From Sporosarcina gallistercoris (GTDB lineage: Bacteria; Bacillota; Bacilli; Bacillales_A; Planococcaceae), in the NCBI RefSeq assembly GCF_014836415.1, contig NZ_JACSQY010000007.1:110038-174037 (forward strand): a DNA stretch of 64,000 bases, given 5' to 3'. The notes under the pieces are model-generated. The model was given only the letters and a program-made list of their open reading frames with translations, was not told the origin of the DNA and did no database searches. Positions 43,444 through 51,291 of the stretch are shown piece by piece. Every line of letters begins with the position of its first letter. Within the stretch, counting starts at the first letter, position 1. A program made the position numbers and the translations under genes.

Positions 43444-44077
43444 CCGCAGCCGCCTCTTCCACCATTTTTGTAAAGTCATTCATAGTGCGGCCCTTAAATT
43501 CTTTTCCACCAATAAAGATCGTTGGGGTTGAAGACACTTTCAGACTATCTGCCATTTTCATATCTTTCTTCAACGCTGCTTCACCTTCATGATTCTGATA
43601 CGCGGAAAGTACTTTTTCCACCTCTTCGGAACTTGCGACATCAGCCAGAAGTTCTTTCAGAAATTCTTCGGTGAAATAGTTGATTTGTTCAGCATCTGGT
43701 TGTTGATTTTCGAACAATAATTCATGGAACTCCCAAAATTTTTCATCTCCAAGCTCTTGATAAACCGACTCTGCAAATTGAGCAGCTGTCGTTGAATCAG
43801 CAGCTATAAATGAATAATTCATAAAGTACAGTTTCGCTTTTCCAGTTTCAACTAATTCTTTGTAAATAATCGGTAAAAGATTATCATTAAAATCTTTGCA
43901 ACTTGGACATTTATAATCACCGAACTCAACAATTTCAACTGGCGCAGACTCTTCACCTAAAAAAGGTTGACCCTCATAATCCAACACAACCGACTTTTCG
44001 CTAACATCGGTTAAAACGATAATCCCTATGATACATACAGCCACTAACCCGATAATCCAAAAAATTTTCTTCGACAA
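43433..44077 (-). CDS. bdbD: DsbA-like thiol-disulfide oxidoreductase (BdbD)
   Basis: The 214-residue protein has an N-terminal membrane anchor (about 5-24) and an extracytoplasmic thioredoxin fold with the active site FGDYKCPSCKDFND and the cis-Pro loop STPTIFIGGKEF. It introduces disulfides into exported proteins together with BdbC. I choose TTG 44077, six bases after GGAAGTG; ATG 44092 lacks a site. An inverted repeat at 44094-44116 resembling the upstream BlaI operator suggests its own BlaI-controlled promoter. Confidence 0.88.
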   Translation of the reverse strand: MSKKIFWIIGLVAVCIIGIIVLTDVSEKSVVLDYEGQPFLGEESAPVEIVEFGDYKCPSCKDFNDNLLPIIYKELVETGKAKLYFMNYSFIAADSTTAAQFAESVYQELGDEKFWEFHELLFENQQPDAEQINYFTEEFLKELLADVASSEEVEKVLSAYQNHEGEAALKKDMKMADSLKVSSTPTIFIGGKEFKGRTMNDFTKMVEEAAADGK

Positions 44078-44093
44078 CACAAACACTTCCATT

Positions 44094-44116
44094 TCAAACT
44101 ACATTTAGTAGTGTAT
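44094..44116. promoter_or_regulatory. BlaI-type operator-like inverted repeat before bdbD
   Basis: TCAAACTAC-ATTTA-GTAGTGTAT has the same 9-5-9 layout and the same core (ACTAC-N5-GTAGTGT) as the repeat at 45408-45430. Confidence 0.55.
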
Positions 44117-44129
44117 TTAAGTAAAGAAT

Positions 44130-44978
44130 TTACAAAAGCACAAAAACAAAGAGCATACAAATCAGACTAAAAACTAAAAATGAAAGACACGCGATTTTCA
44201 CCGGAAGCTTCATCTGAAATTCCATAAACGGATTTAAAAGATATTCGATCCGATAATTAACTGACGTATCTGCAAATGATGCATGGACAAAAGGAATTTT
44301 TTCTTGCTTGCCCACTTTCAACATTTTCAGAAGTGCACTGCCTAAATTCACAGATGTGGCTTGTTTTTCAATTGCAAATTCATCTGCCAATAGTTCTTTA
44401 ACTATTCTATATTTCTGATTAAACCACTTCAGAATAGGGATATACCATAACGTCGATGAGCATAGTGACATCAAAAAGTTTTTTAGCGGATCTCGATTTT
44501 CTTTATGATACATTTCATGATACATAACTGCTGTAAGTTCATCATCAGTCAAAATTTTTATCAAACCTGTTGATAGGACGATTCTAGGCCGAAAAAGTCC
44601 CATTGTAATTGCAATTGCCGCTGGATGTGAGATCACCAGGAAAGCATTTTTTCCACTGCTGTATGACTCATTCATCTCGATTGTGAGCGCATTTTCTTTA
44701 TATAGCTCGAATCGTTTTTTCATTCTCATTGTATGGAACCCATGCGATGCCATCTTCCACACCAAAAATAACAGCGTATATATAACAAACACATCAAGAA
44801 CGTATTCAAGAAAAGATAGACCGATTACTTTAAGCCAACTGTGACAAACTGCAACAACATTAAATCGGACGTTCCAGCCTGCAAACATCGAGAGAATGTA
44901 AATACTCATTTGAACTATTATCATTCCTGAGATGATAAGTGATCCGAGAAGCATAAGGGTTGAGTGACGTTTGGACAT
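44130..44978 (-). CDS. BlaR1/MecR1-type M56 membrane metalloprotease lacking a sensor domain
   Basis: The 282-residue protein has three to four N-terminal membrane segments, the zinc motif HEMYH (VMYHEMYHKENRDPLKN) and the third ligand region KELLADEFA, then a C-terminal membrane segment. Full BlaR1 is about twice as long and ends in a penicillin-binding sensor; here the protein stops after the final helix. It follows the BlaI-like gene by three bases, so it very likely cleaves that repressor, but its signal is not a beta-lactam bound to its own domain. Confidence 0.88.
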   Translation of the reverse strand: MSKRHSTLMLLGSLIISGMIIVQMSIYILSMFAGWNVRFNVVAVCHSWLKVIGLSFLEYVLDVFVIYTLLFLVWKMASHGFHTMRMKKRFELYKENALTIEMNESYSSGKNAFLVISHPAAIAITMGLFRPRIVLSTGLIKILTDDELTAVMYHEMYHKENRDPLKNFLMSLCSSTLWYIPILKWFNQKYRIVKELLADEFAIEKQATSVNLGSALLKMLKVGKQEKIPFVHASFADTSVNYRIEYLLNPFMEFQMKLPVKIACLSFLVFSLICMLFVFVLL

Positions 44979-44981
44979 ACT

Positions 44982-45395
44982 TTAAACGTCCTTTTTCAAT
45001 TCTTTAATTTTTTTTTCAAGCTGTGCAACCAGATCATCATCCACGTCTTCAAGCGCATCAAGCATATGACTTACAACAACCGATCCAAACTCCTCCATCA
45101 GCTCATTTGTCATCTCTTTTGACTGCGTATTCAAAAACTCGGTTCTCGAGGTAACCGGTTTATACAAGGAAGATCTCCCCTCGGGTCTTTTTTGAAGAAT
45201 CCCTTTCTCTGTTAACCGATTCATCACTGTCATGACTGTATTGAAGTTTGTCGGTTTTTCTTTTTCAAGGACTTGCTGAACTTCTTTAATTGTCCGCTCA
45301 CCGTCATTCCATAAGACGTCCAAAATCTTCGCTTCAAGGGGTCCAAAAAAGCGGTTCAATCCACTTTCATTGATTTTAAACTTTCTTATCCTCAC
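44982..45395 (-). CDS. BlaI/MecI/CopY-family repressor
   Basis: The 137-residue repressor has an N-terminal winged helix (LEAKILDVLWNDGERTIKEV, TVMTVMNRLTEKGILQKRPE) and a C-terminal dimerisation helix bundle. There is no Cys hook of the CopY type, so copper sensing is unlikely. It heads the operon with the M56 protease and probably represses through the inverted repeat at 45408-45430. Likely start ATG at 45395; the frame could also begin slightly downstream. Confidence 0.9.
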   Translation of the reverse strand: MRIRKFKINESGLNRFFGPLEAKILDVLWNDGERTIKEVQQVLEKEKPTNFNTVMTVMNRLTEKGILQKRPEGRSSLYKPVTSRTEFLNTQSKEMTNELMEEFGSVVVSHMLDALEDVDDDLVAQLEKKIKELKKDV

Positions 45396-45407
45396 TAGCT
45401 TTTCACC

Positions 45408-45430
45408 TCACATTACTCATTGTAGTGTGA
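45408..45430. promoter_or_regulatory. BlaI-type operator in front of the repressor gene
   Basis: TCACATTAC-TCATT-GTAGTGTGA, 9-bp arms with one mismatch and a 5-base centre, 12 bases before the repressor start. Its layout recurs before bdbD. Confidence 0.65.
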
Positions 45431-45753
45431 AGTAATTAACCCGTCAAGTATACTTAGTTGAAATTATTCCATCCATTGAGCAGTATATCTTTTCAATAAA
45501 ATCCTGTTTCACCCTAGGCAGCGAGTACTTGCATTTATACTTATACTGCAGTTGTTCCTTTGTAAACCCGATGCGCTTCGGCAATGTCGACGGTCTCTAT
45601 GTCAATGGTCGGTTCCTGTATGACCATGCTGTAGCATAGATATGTAGTGTTGCATGAATGTAACTATATAAGCTGAATAGCAACCCCTTTCAATATGTGA
45701 GATAATCAATCTAACAGAACCAACGTACTAAACACGAAAATCGAGGTGCCACC
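45431..45753. other. 323-bp gap before topB
   Basis: No gene evident. A minus-strand stretch near 45545-45630 reads MVIQEPTIDIETVDIAEAHR followed by a stop and may be the end of a lost gene. The remainder should hold the topB promoter, which I could not place. Confidence 0.3.
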
Positions 45754-47895
45754 ATGAAACCCGTCATACTAGCCGAAAAACCATCCCAAGCAAAAGCCTA
45801 CGCTGATGCCTTCACTGCCCGCAAACACGAAGGCTACATGGAAATCCACCCATGCCCGACGTTTCCGGAGGGGGCTTTTTTGACGTGGGGTGTCGGACAT
45901 CTGGTGGAATTGAAAGAACCGCATACCTATAATCCTTCCTGGAAACGCTGGTCACTCGGAAGCTTGCCGATTTTGCCGGAGCGCTACGAGTTCCAAGTAT
46001 CGAAGGGCAAATTCAAGCAGTTCCAAGTCGTGAAGAAGCTTATTAAGGGAACGGATACTGTCATTAACGCATGTGACGTGGATCGCGAAGGATCCAATAT
46101 CTTCTATAGTATTTACGATCAGACGGGAGCTCGCGGACAGACTATAAAACGCTTGTGGATCAACTCCCTTGAATCCGATGAAGTGATTAAAGGGTTTGAG
46201 AACTTGCGTGACAATAAGAAAGACTTGCAGATGTATGAAGAAGCGAAGTCCCGCCAGATCAGTGATTGGCTCGTTGGCATGAATGGTTCTCGGCTGTACA
46301 CGTTGTTATTGAAAGCGAAAGGAATCGAGGAGGTATTCCCGATCGGGCGCGTTCAATCTCCGACCGTCTATTTGATTTATCAGCGGCAGCGTGAAATTGA
46401 GACGTTTGTGTCGGAACCATTCTTTGAAGCAGAGGCACTATTTACAGCGGCGAATGGAACGTATAAAGGGAAAGCCAAGTTGAAAGAGCCGAAGCGGGAA
46501 CTGATTGCAGACGCGCTGAATAGTCGCGGTATCACGAAACGGACACCGGGTACTATCTCGGAATTGAAGACAACGGATAAGCGCATGCCGCCGCCCCAGC
46601 TGCATTCCCTTTCAACGCTGCAGGCAACTGCCAATCGACGCTGGAAAGCAAGTCCGGCCACTGTGCTGAAGACGATGCAAACGCTCTATGAGAAGAAACT
46701 CGTGTCGTACCCTCGTACGGACACGCGGCATATCACGCCGAGTGAATTTAATTACTTAGCGGCGTCCGTCGAGAAATACCAAGAGCTCATCGGCCAGCCT
46801 TTCGAAATCGCTTCGAAGACACCGAAAAAGCGGTTCGTTGACAGTTCCAAAGTACAGGAACACTATGCCATTATCCCGACGAAAAAAGTTCCCACGGCAG
46901 CCGCGATTGCAAGACTGGCCCCATTGGAACGCAACTTATATGAAGAAGTCGTACGGACTGCACTCGCGATGTTCCATCGCGATTATTTATATACAGAAAC
47001 AAAAGTGACGACGGACGTCAATGGACTTCCCTTCTTTACAACCGGGAAAACGGAGGTGGACAAAGGATGGAAGGAACTGTTTGCTGCACCTCCGAAAAAG
47101 GGGAAGGAAGCGGAAGAACCTGCTCTGCCGCCTCTCGTTCAGAACGAAACGGTTCAAAGCGAAATCGGGATTAAGGAAGGGGCAACTCAGCCGCCTAAGC
47201 CCTATACGGAAGGTCAGCTGATCGCGATGATGAAAACATGCGGAAAGCTTGTGGAAGACCAGACGGAAACGGATATTTTGAAAGAAATCGAAGGGCTTGG
47301 GACGGAAGCGACGCGCAGTAACATTATCGAGACGATTAAGAAGCATGGGTATATTTCTGTTACGAAAAACATTGTGTCGATCACCGATAAAGGACGCGTC
47401 CTCTGTCAGGCAATTGAAGGCAGCCTGCTTGCGAGCCCCTCAATGACCGCCAAATGGGAAACTTATTTGAAGAAAATAGGAAATGGCGAAGGGACCGGCC
47501 AACACTTTTTAGGCAGCGTGTCGAAGTTCATCTATAAACTTCTCGAAGACGTTCCGATACAGCTGGAACAACAAAAAATCGATATTGTGCTGCCCCCGTC
47601 GAAATCATCCAGCCGCAGATCCTACACTGCTACTGAAGTGGCCCCGTGTCCGAAATGCGGAAATGGGATGATCGTCGCGAGAAAAGAATTTTACGGCTGC
47701 AGTAACTATAAAAACGGCTGTAAACAGACGTTCCCCGGATTGTTTTTGAAAAAGAAACTGACACAAGCACAAGTCAAACTGCTTTGTACAACCGGTAAAA
47801 CGAATGTGATCAAAGGATTTACAAATTCCAGCGGCCAGAAATTCGATGCCATGCTTGAATTGAAAGAAGGCAAATTGAACTTAGTGTTTGTTTAA
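45754..47895 (+). CDS. topB: DNA topoisomerase III
   Basis: The 713-residue type IA topoisomerase has an N-terminal Toprim domain (LAEKPSQAKAYADAFTARKH, ACDVDREGSNIFYSIY), the catalytic Tyr in KKLVSYPRTDTRHITPSE and a single C-terminal zinc ribbon (CPKCGNGMIVARKEFYGCSN). It relaxes and decatenates DNA. Length and order match Bacillus TopB. GAGGTGCC precedes the ATG. Single-gene unit. Confidence 0.94.
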   Translation: MKPVILAEKPSQAKAYADAFTARKHEGYMEIHPCPTFPEGAFLTWGVGHLVELKEPHTYNPSWKRWSLGSLPILPERYEFQVSKGKFKQFQVVKKLIKGTDTVINACDVDREGSNIFYSIYDQTGARGQTIKRLWINSLESDEVIKGFENLRDNKKDLQMYEEAKSRQISDWLVGMNGSRLYTLLLKAKGIEEVFPIGRVQSPTVYLIYQRQREIETFVSEPFFEAEALFTAANGTYKGKAKLKEPKRELIADALNSRGITKRTPGTISELKTTDKRMPPPQLHSLSTLQATANRRWKASPATVLKTMQTLYEKKLVSYPRTDTRHITPSEFNYLAASVEKYQELIGQPFEIASKTPKKRFVDSSKVQEHYAIIPTKKVPTAAAIARLAPLERNLYEEVVRTALAMFHRDYLYTETKVTTDVNGLPFFTTGKTEVDKGWKELFAAPPKKGKEAEEPALPPLVQNETVQSEIGIKEGATQPPKPYTEGQLIAMMKTCGKLVEDQTETDILKEIEGLGTEATRSNIIETIKKHGYISVTKNIVSITDKGRVLCQAIEGSLLASPSMTAKWETYLKKIGNGEGTGQHFLGSVSKFIYKLLEDVPIQLEQQKIDIVLPPSKSSSRRSYTATEVAPCPKCGNGMIVARKEFYGCSNYKNGCKQTFPGLFLKKKLTQAQVKLLCTTGKTNVIKGFTNSSGQKFDAMLELKEGKLNLVFV

Positions 47896-47928
47896 CCGCA
47901 GAATACAATTCGTTTCTGTTCATTTAAA

Positions 47929-47957
47929 TTGCCTACTGTTCCTGCCCGTGCTAGAAT
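47929..47957 (+). promoter_or_regulatory. SigA promoter of the leader/CDF unit
   Basis: TTGCCT, 17 bases, TAGAAT: both hexamers near consensus with ideal spacing, 34 bases after the topB stop and 34 bases before the leader ORF. Confidence 0.7.
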
Positions 47958-47990
47958 TGTAAAACGCCTCAACTCAAGAGAGTGATAAAA

Positions 47991-48110
47991 ATGAGACACG
48001 TGACATCTGACCTTAACCTATATTTTAAATCTCCTAACCCTCGACTATTATCAGTCGAGGGTTTTTGTTTCGTGAGGGAAAGAATTCGGCTACAACTATT
48101 ATATTCGTAA
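47991..48110 (+). CDS. 39-residue leader ORF spanning a terminator
   Basis: The short frame MRHVTSDLNLYFKSPNPRLL, then SVEGFCFVRERIRLQLLYS, begins seven bases after GAGAGTG and lies between the promoter at 47929 and the CDF gene. A rho-independent terminator lies inside it, encoding the part PNPRLLSVEGF. A promoter, an ORF with a ribosome site, an internal terminator and then a transporter gene is the classic arrangement of transcriptional attenuation by ribosome position. I do not recognise the peptide; that it is translated is inference. Confidence 0.45.
   Translation: MRHVTSDLNLYFKSPNPRLLSVEGFCFVRERIRLQLLYS
48036..48067 (+). terminator. internal terminator of the leader
   Basis: AACCCTCGACT (loop ATTATC) AGTCGAGGGTT then TTTG: 11-bp perfect stem. 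It could also serve topB as a plain terminator. Confidence 0.88.
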
Positions 48111-48181
48111 AATGAGGTGATCGTACAATCGTCTAAGACATAGCTTGTTACCTATTGAGTGACTAGAACGGAGTGAACGTA

Positions 48182-49051
48182 TTGGAAGATCAAAAGTATA
48201 AAGACCTTAAGTTGGGCGAACGCGGGGCTATGATCAGTATTATTGCATATATATTTCTTTCCATAGTGAAGCTGGTTTTCGGATATATGAGTGACTCGGC
48301 TGCATTAAAGGCAGATGGATTGAACAATGCTACTGATATCGTTGCCTCCATTGCTGTTTTCGTAGGATTGAGAATGTCCCAAAAACCCGCCGACAAAGAT
48401 CATGGTTATGGTCATTGGAAAAGTGAAACAATCGCTTCCATGGTCGCTTCGTTCATTATGTTGGCCGTTGGTATTCAAGTATTGAATGATGCATTCTCCT
48501 CCATGTTTCAGGAGGGGAAAGAAAGTCCAAATATTTGGGCTGCGTACGTAGGTGTTTTTTCTTCAATTGTGATGTACTTTGTATACCGGTATAACAAACA
48601 TTTAGCCGAAAAAATTAATAGTAAAGCAGTGATGGCAGCTGCAAAAGATAACATATCAGATGCTTGGGTCAGTATAGGAACAGCTGTAGGTATATTCGGC
48701 TCACAATTGAACATGCCATGGCTGGATACGCTGACCGCGATTATTGTCGGCCTATTAATATGCAAAACTGCTTGGGATATCTTCAAACTCGCTTCGCACG
48801 AACTTTCAGATGGATTTGATATAGATAAAATCAAACTATACCGTGTGGTGATTAACGAGGTAGAGGGCGTTGCGGCTATTAAGGGAATCAAAGGCAGATA
48901 CTACGGAAACAATGAAGTACTGGATGTTATTATTATCGTGGACTCCTCTTTGAATATTCAAGAAGCCCACGATATTGCCAGCCAAGTCGAAAAAGTGATG
49001 ATAAATGAATATGGTGTGTACGACGTTCATGTCCATGTCGAACCAGAATAA
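48182..49051 (+). CDS. cation diffusion facilitator (CDF) metal exporter
   Basis: The 289-residue protein has six membrane helices with the metal-site aspartates in SDSAALKADGLNNATDIV and AKDNISDAWVSIGTAVG, and a C-terminal cytosolic domain (HVHVEPE end). It exports Mn2+, Zn2+ or Fe2+; the DxxxD pairs (KADGLNNATD and KDNISDAW) do not settle which. I start it at TTG 48182, six bases after GGAGTG. It lies 71 bases after the leader ORF. Confidence 0.88.
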   Translation: MEDQKYKDLKLGERGAMISIIAYIFLSIVKLVFGYMSDSAALKADGLNNATDIVASIAVFVGLRMSQKPADKDHGYGHWKSETIASMVASFIMLAVGIQVLNDAFSSMFQEGKESPNIWAAYVGVFSSIVMYFVYRYNKHLAEKINSKAVMAAAKDNISDAWVSIGTAVGIFGSQLNMPWLDTLTAIIVGLLICKTAWDIFKLASHELSDGFDIDKIKLYRVVINEVEGVAAIKGIKGRYYGNNEVLDVIIIVDSSLNIQEAHDIASQVEKVMINEYGVYDVHVHVEPE

Positions 49052-49125
49052 TTCACCAAGAGACTTTTACCGATTTGATACACATTGTTTGAATCCTATT
49101 TATTCCATACCTCCACGTACGGAAA

Positions 49126-49167
49126 AACCCGGAAGCTACTCTTAAATAGAGGACAGCTTTCGGGTTT
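49126..49167. terminator. bidirectional terminator
   Basis: AACCCGGAAGCT (loop) AGCTTTCGGGTT with one mismatch between the convergent CDF and cardiolipin synthase genes. Confidence 0.8.
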
Positions 49168-49178
49168 ATGTCTTAAGC

Positions 49179-50636
49179 TTATAGCACCGGAGACAGAAGA
49201 CGAGAAATACCTTCTTTGAATTTGATGACGATTGACCGCTCTGCATACCGTTCAGGCGTCAGTTCCGAACTGACTTCCATGTCTTTCAAGAACAATACAG
49301 ATAGCTGTTTCGCTACGTTTTCATCATAGACGATTGCACTCACTTCAAAGTTCAAATGGAAACTCCTCGAGTCGATGTTCATTGTCCCCACCGCCGCCAC
49401 TTCCTCGTCAACGACAATTGTTTTCGCATGCAAGAACCCATTTTCATAAAGCAGAATCTTTGCTCCGTAATCCAGCAAATCTCCTGCATACGCCCATGTT
49501 GCCCAATAGACAAAGGGGTGGTCGGGTTTACACGGAATCATGATTCGCACATCGACTCCGGACAACAGCGCTATTTTACACGCATCCATAAAGCTCGTAT
49601 CGGGAATGAAATAAGGTGTTTGGATATAAATACTTTTCTTTGCGGACACTATCAGTTTGATGTACATATTTTTCAAGTGCTCCGTGACTGAATCCGGCCC
49701 GCTCGAAACCACTTGGATTGGGCTCGTCCCCTGTTCCGGCACTTGACTGAATGTATACTCTCCCCATTCACCTGGCTTGTTATCACCAGCCCGATGCCAG
49801 TCCAATATGAACTTACCTTGAATGTGATGGACGGCTTTCCCTTGGATGCGAAGGTGGGTATCCCGCCAGTACCCGAACTTTTTGTCCAGCCCGAGATACT
49901 CGTCCCCTACATTGAATCCGCCAATGTATGCAATACGACCATCGATTATGACCAGTTTCCGGTGATTCCGGTTGTTCACACGGAAGTTGATCAATCTGAA
50001 AAAGGATGGGAAGAATACCTCGACTTCCCCACCGGCCGCCCGCAGTTCATCAAAAAATTTAGGCGATGTCTTTTTAGACCCGACCTCATCGTATAAGAGC
50101 CGAACCTTCACTCCCGCCCTCGCTCTTTCTGTCAAGGCATTACGGAGTCTAGTTCCCAATGCGTCTGATTGGATGATGTAATACTGAATATTAACTTCCT
50201 TCTCAGCTGCTTGAATATCTGCGATGAGGGAATCGAATTTCTGATGGCCGTCATCAAAGATCTGAATTTCATTATTCGTGGATAATAACGCATCCGACGA
50301 TATCAAGTTCATATGTATCAATTCAGCATGGCTCTTAAGCAATGGAGACTGTTGTATGGTCTCTAGATAGACTGTCGATAGCTGCTGATCGACTTCCGTA
50401 TCAATTTCCAATCTCTCTTCATCCGTCAGCTTGTAGAAGTTCTTCTGCTTCATATTTCGTCCGAGGAATAAGTAAATGAAAAATCCGGCGATGGGGATAA
50501 ACACCATCACTAATATCCATGCCCATGTATTTCCTATATCCCGTCTTTCAAAAAACAATACTCCTATCAATAATAAAAGATTGATTACAATCGTAACGGA
50601 TAAAAACAACGAAACTATGTATCCTATTCCCATCAT
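49179..50636 (-). CDS. cls: cardiolipin synthase
   Basis: The 485-residue protein has two N-terminal membrane segments (residues 5-60) and the two phospholipase-D motifs HRKLVIIDGRIAYIGGFNVG and HAKTIVVDEEVAAVGTMNID. It joins two phosphatidylglycerols into cardiolipin at the membrane. The length fits ClsA/YwnE. GGAAGGTG precedes two ATGs (50636 and 50633). Monocistronic; it converges with the CDF gene and diverges from the MarR gene. Confidence 0.93.
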   Translation of the reverse strand: MMGIGYIVSLFLSVTIVINLLLLIGVLFFERRDIGNTWAWILVMVFIPIAGFFIYLFLGRNMKQKNFYKLTDEERLEIDTEVDQQLSTVYLETIQQSPLLKSHAELIHMNLISSDALLSTNNEIQIFDDGHQKFDSLIADIQAAEKEVNIQYYIIQSDALGTRLRNALTERARAGVKVRLLYDEVGSKKTSPKFFDELRAAGGEVEVFFPSFFRLINFRVNNRNHRKLVIIDGRIAYIGGFNVGDEYLGLDKKFGYWRDTHLRIQGKAVHHIQGKFILDWHRAGDNKPGEWGEYTFSQVPEQGTSPIQVVSSGPDSVTEHLKNMYIKLIVSAKKSIYIQTPYFIPDTSFMDACKIALLSGVDVRIMIPCKPDHPFVYWATWAYAGDLLDYGAKILLYENGFLHAKTIVVDEEVAAVGTMNIDSRSFHLNFEVSAIVYDENVAKQLSVLFLKDMEVSSELTPERYAERSIVIKFKEGISRLLSPVL

Positions 50637-50771
50637 TACACCTTCCTTCTCGTTTTAATTTCTTTTTATTCGTAAAGTACCTTCTATGGATAGTACTAAT
50701 CACTATAACACGTACTCTTTGAAAAGAAATATGATCCTTATAACTATTTTTCTACTGTCCTACTTTAAAAC

Positions 50772-50799
50772 TTGCAAAACTTCGTTAAACGATTATAAT
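50772..50799 (+). promoter_or_regulatory. SigA promoter of the MarR/MFS operon
   Basis: TTGCAA, 16 bases, TATAAT, 31 bases before the start of the MarR gene. Confidence 0.65.
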
Positions 50800-50830
50800 T
50801 AGTTTCACTTAACAACCAGGAGGTGTGCAC

Positions 50831-51250
50831 GTGAAACTATTGCATGCGTTAGACGAATTTTATTATGAGCAAATCTTGAAAAACCTCCGGGAGATGAACC
50901 AAAATAAGGTATATGGGAATTTGACTTATAATAGTTTGCTGTATTTGGAAATCATATTGTACAACAAAAATTGTACGGCTAGTTTTCTTGCGGATACACT
51001 GCACGTCGCGCGCTCTGCGGTAACTGTAAAAGTAAATGAATTAGTGTCCAAAGGGATTGTTATAAAAACACCAAGCAGCACTGACAAGCGCGTCAGCTAT
51101 TTAACTGTCAGTCCTGAAATTGCGGACGATTACAAACAAATGGACCAACCACTGAATCAGGCTATCGCTGAAATTGAAGAACGATTTTCAGAAACGGAAA
51201 TTGCCTCTTTCATTGAAATGCTAGGGATTATCCGAAAGCATCATCAATAG
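50831..51250 (+). CDS. MarR-family repressor
   Basis: The 139-residue winged-helix protein has the DNA-reading helix in ASFLADTLHVARSAVTVKVN and wing residues KTPSSTDKRVSYLT. The GTG at 50831 is six bases after AGGAGGT; the frame GTG at 50825 is within it. It sits directly upstream of an MFS drug exporter on the same strand, the usual regulator-efflux pair, so it probably represses both genes until a drug binds. Confidence 0.88.
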   Translation: MKLLHALDEFYYEQILKNLREMNQNKVYGNLTYNSLLYLEIILYNKNCTASFLADTLHVARSAVTVKVNELVSKGIVIKTPSSTDKRVSYLTVSPEIADDYKQMDQPLNQAIAEIEERFSETEIASFIEMLGIIRKHHQ

Positions 51251-51291
51251 GAGTTGCGCCAAAAAAACACAAATATGAAAGAGGTCTTTGC

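Noticed and set aside
49356..50181. plus-strand frames of 69-127 codons
   Set aside because: Antisense shadows of cardiolipin synthase.
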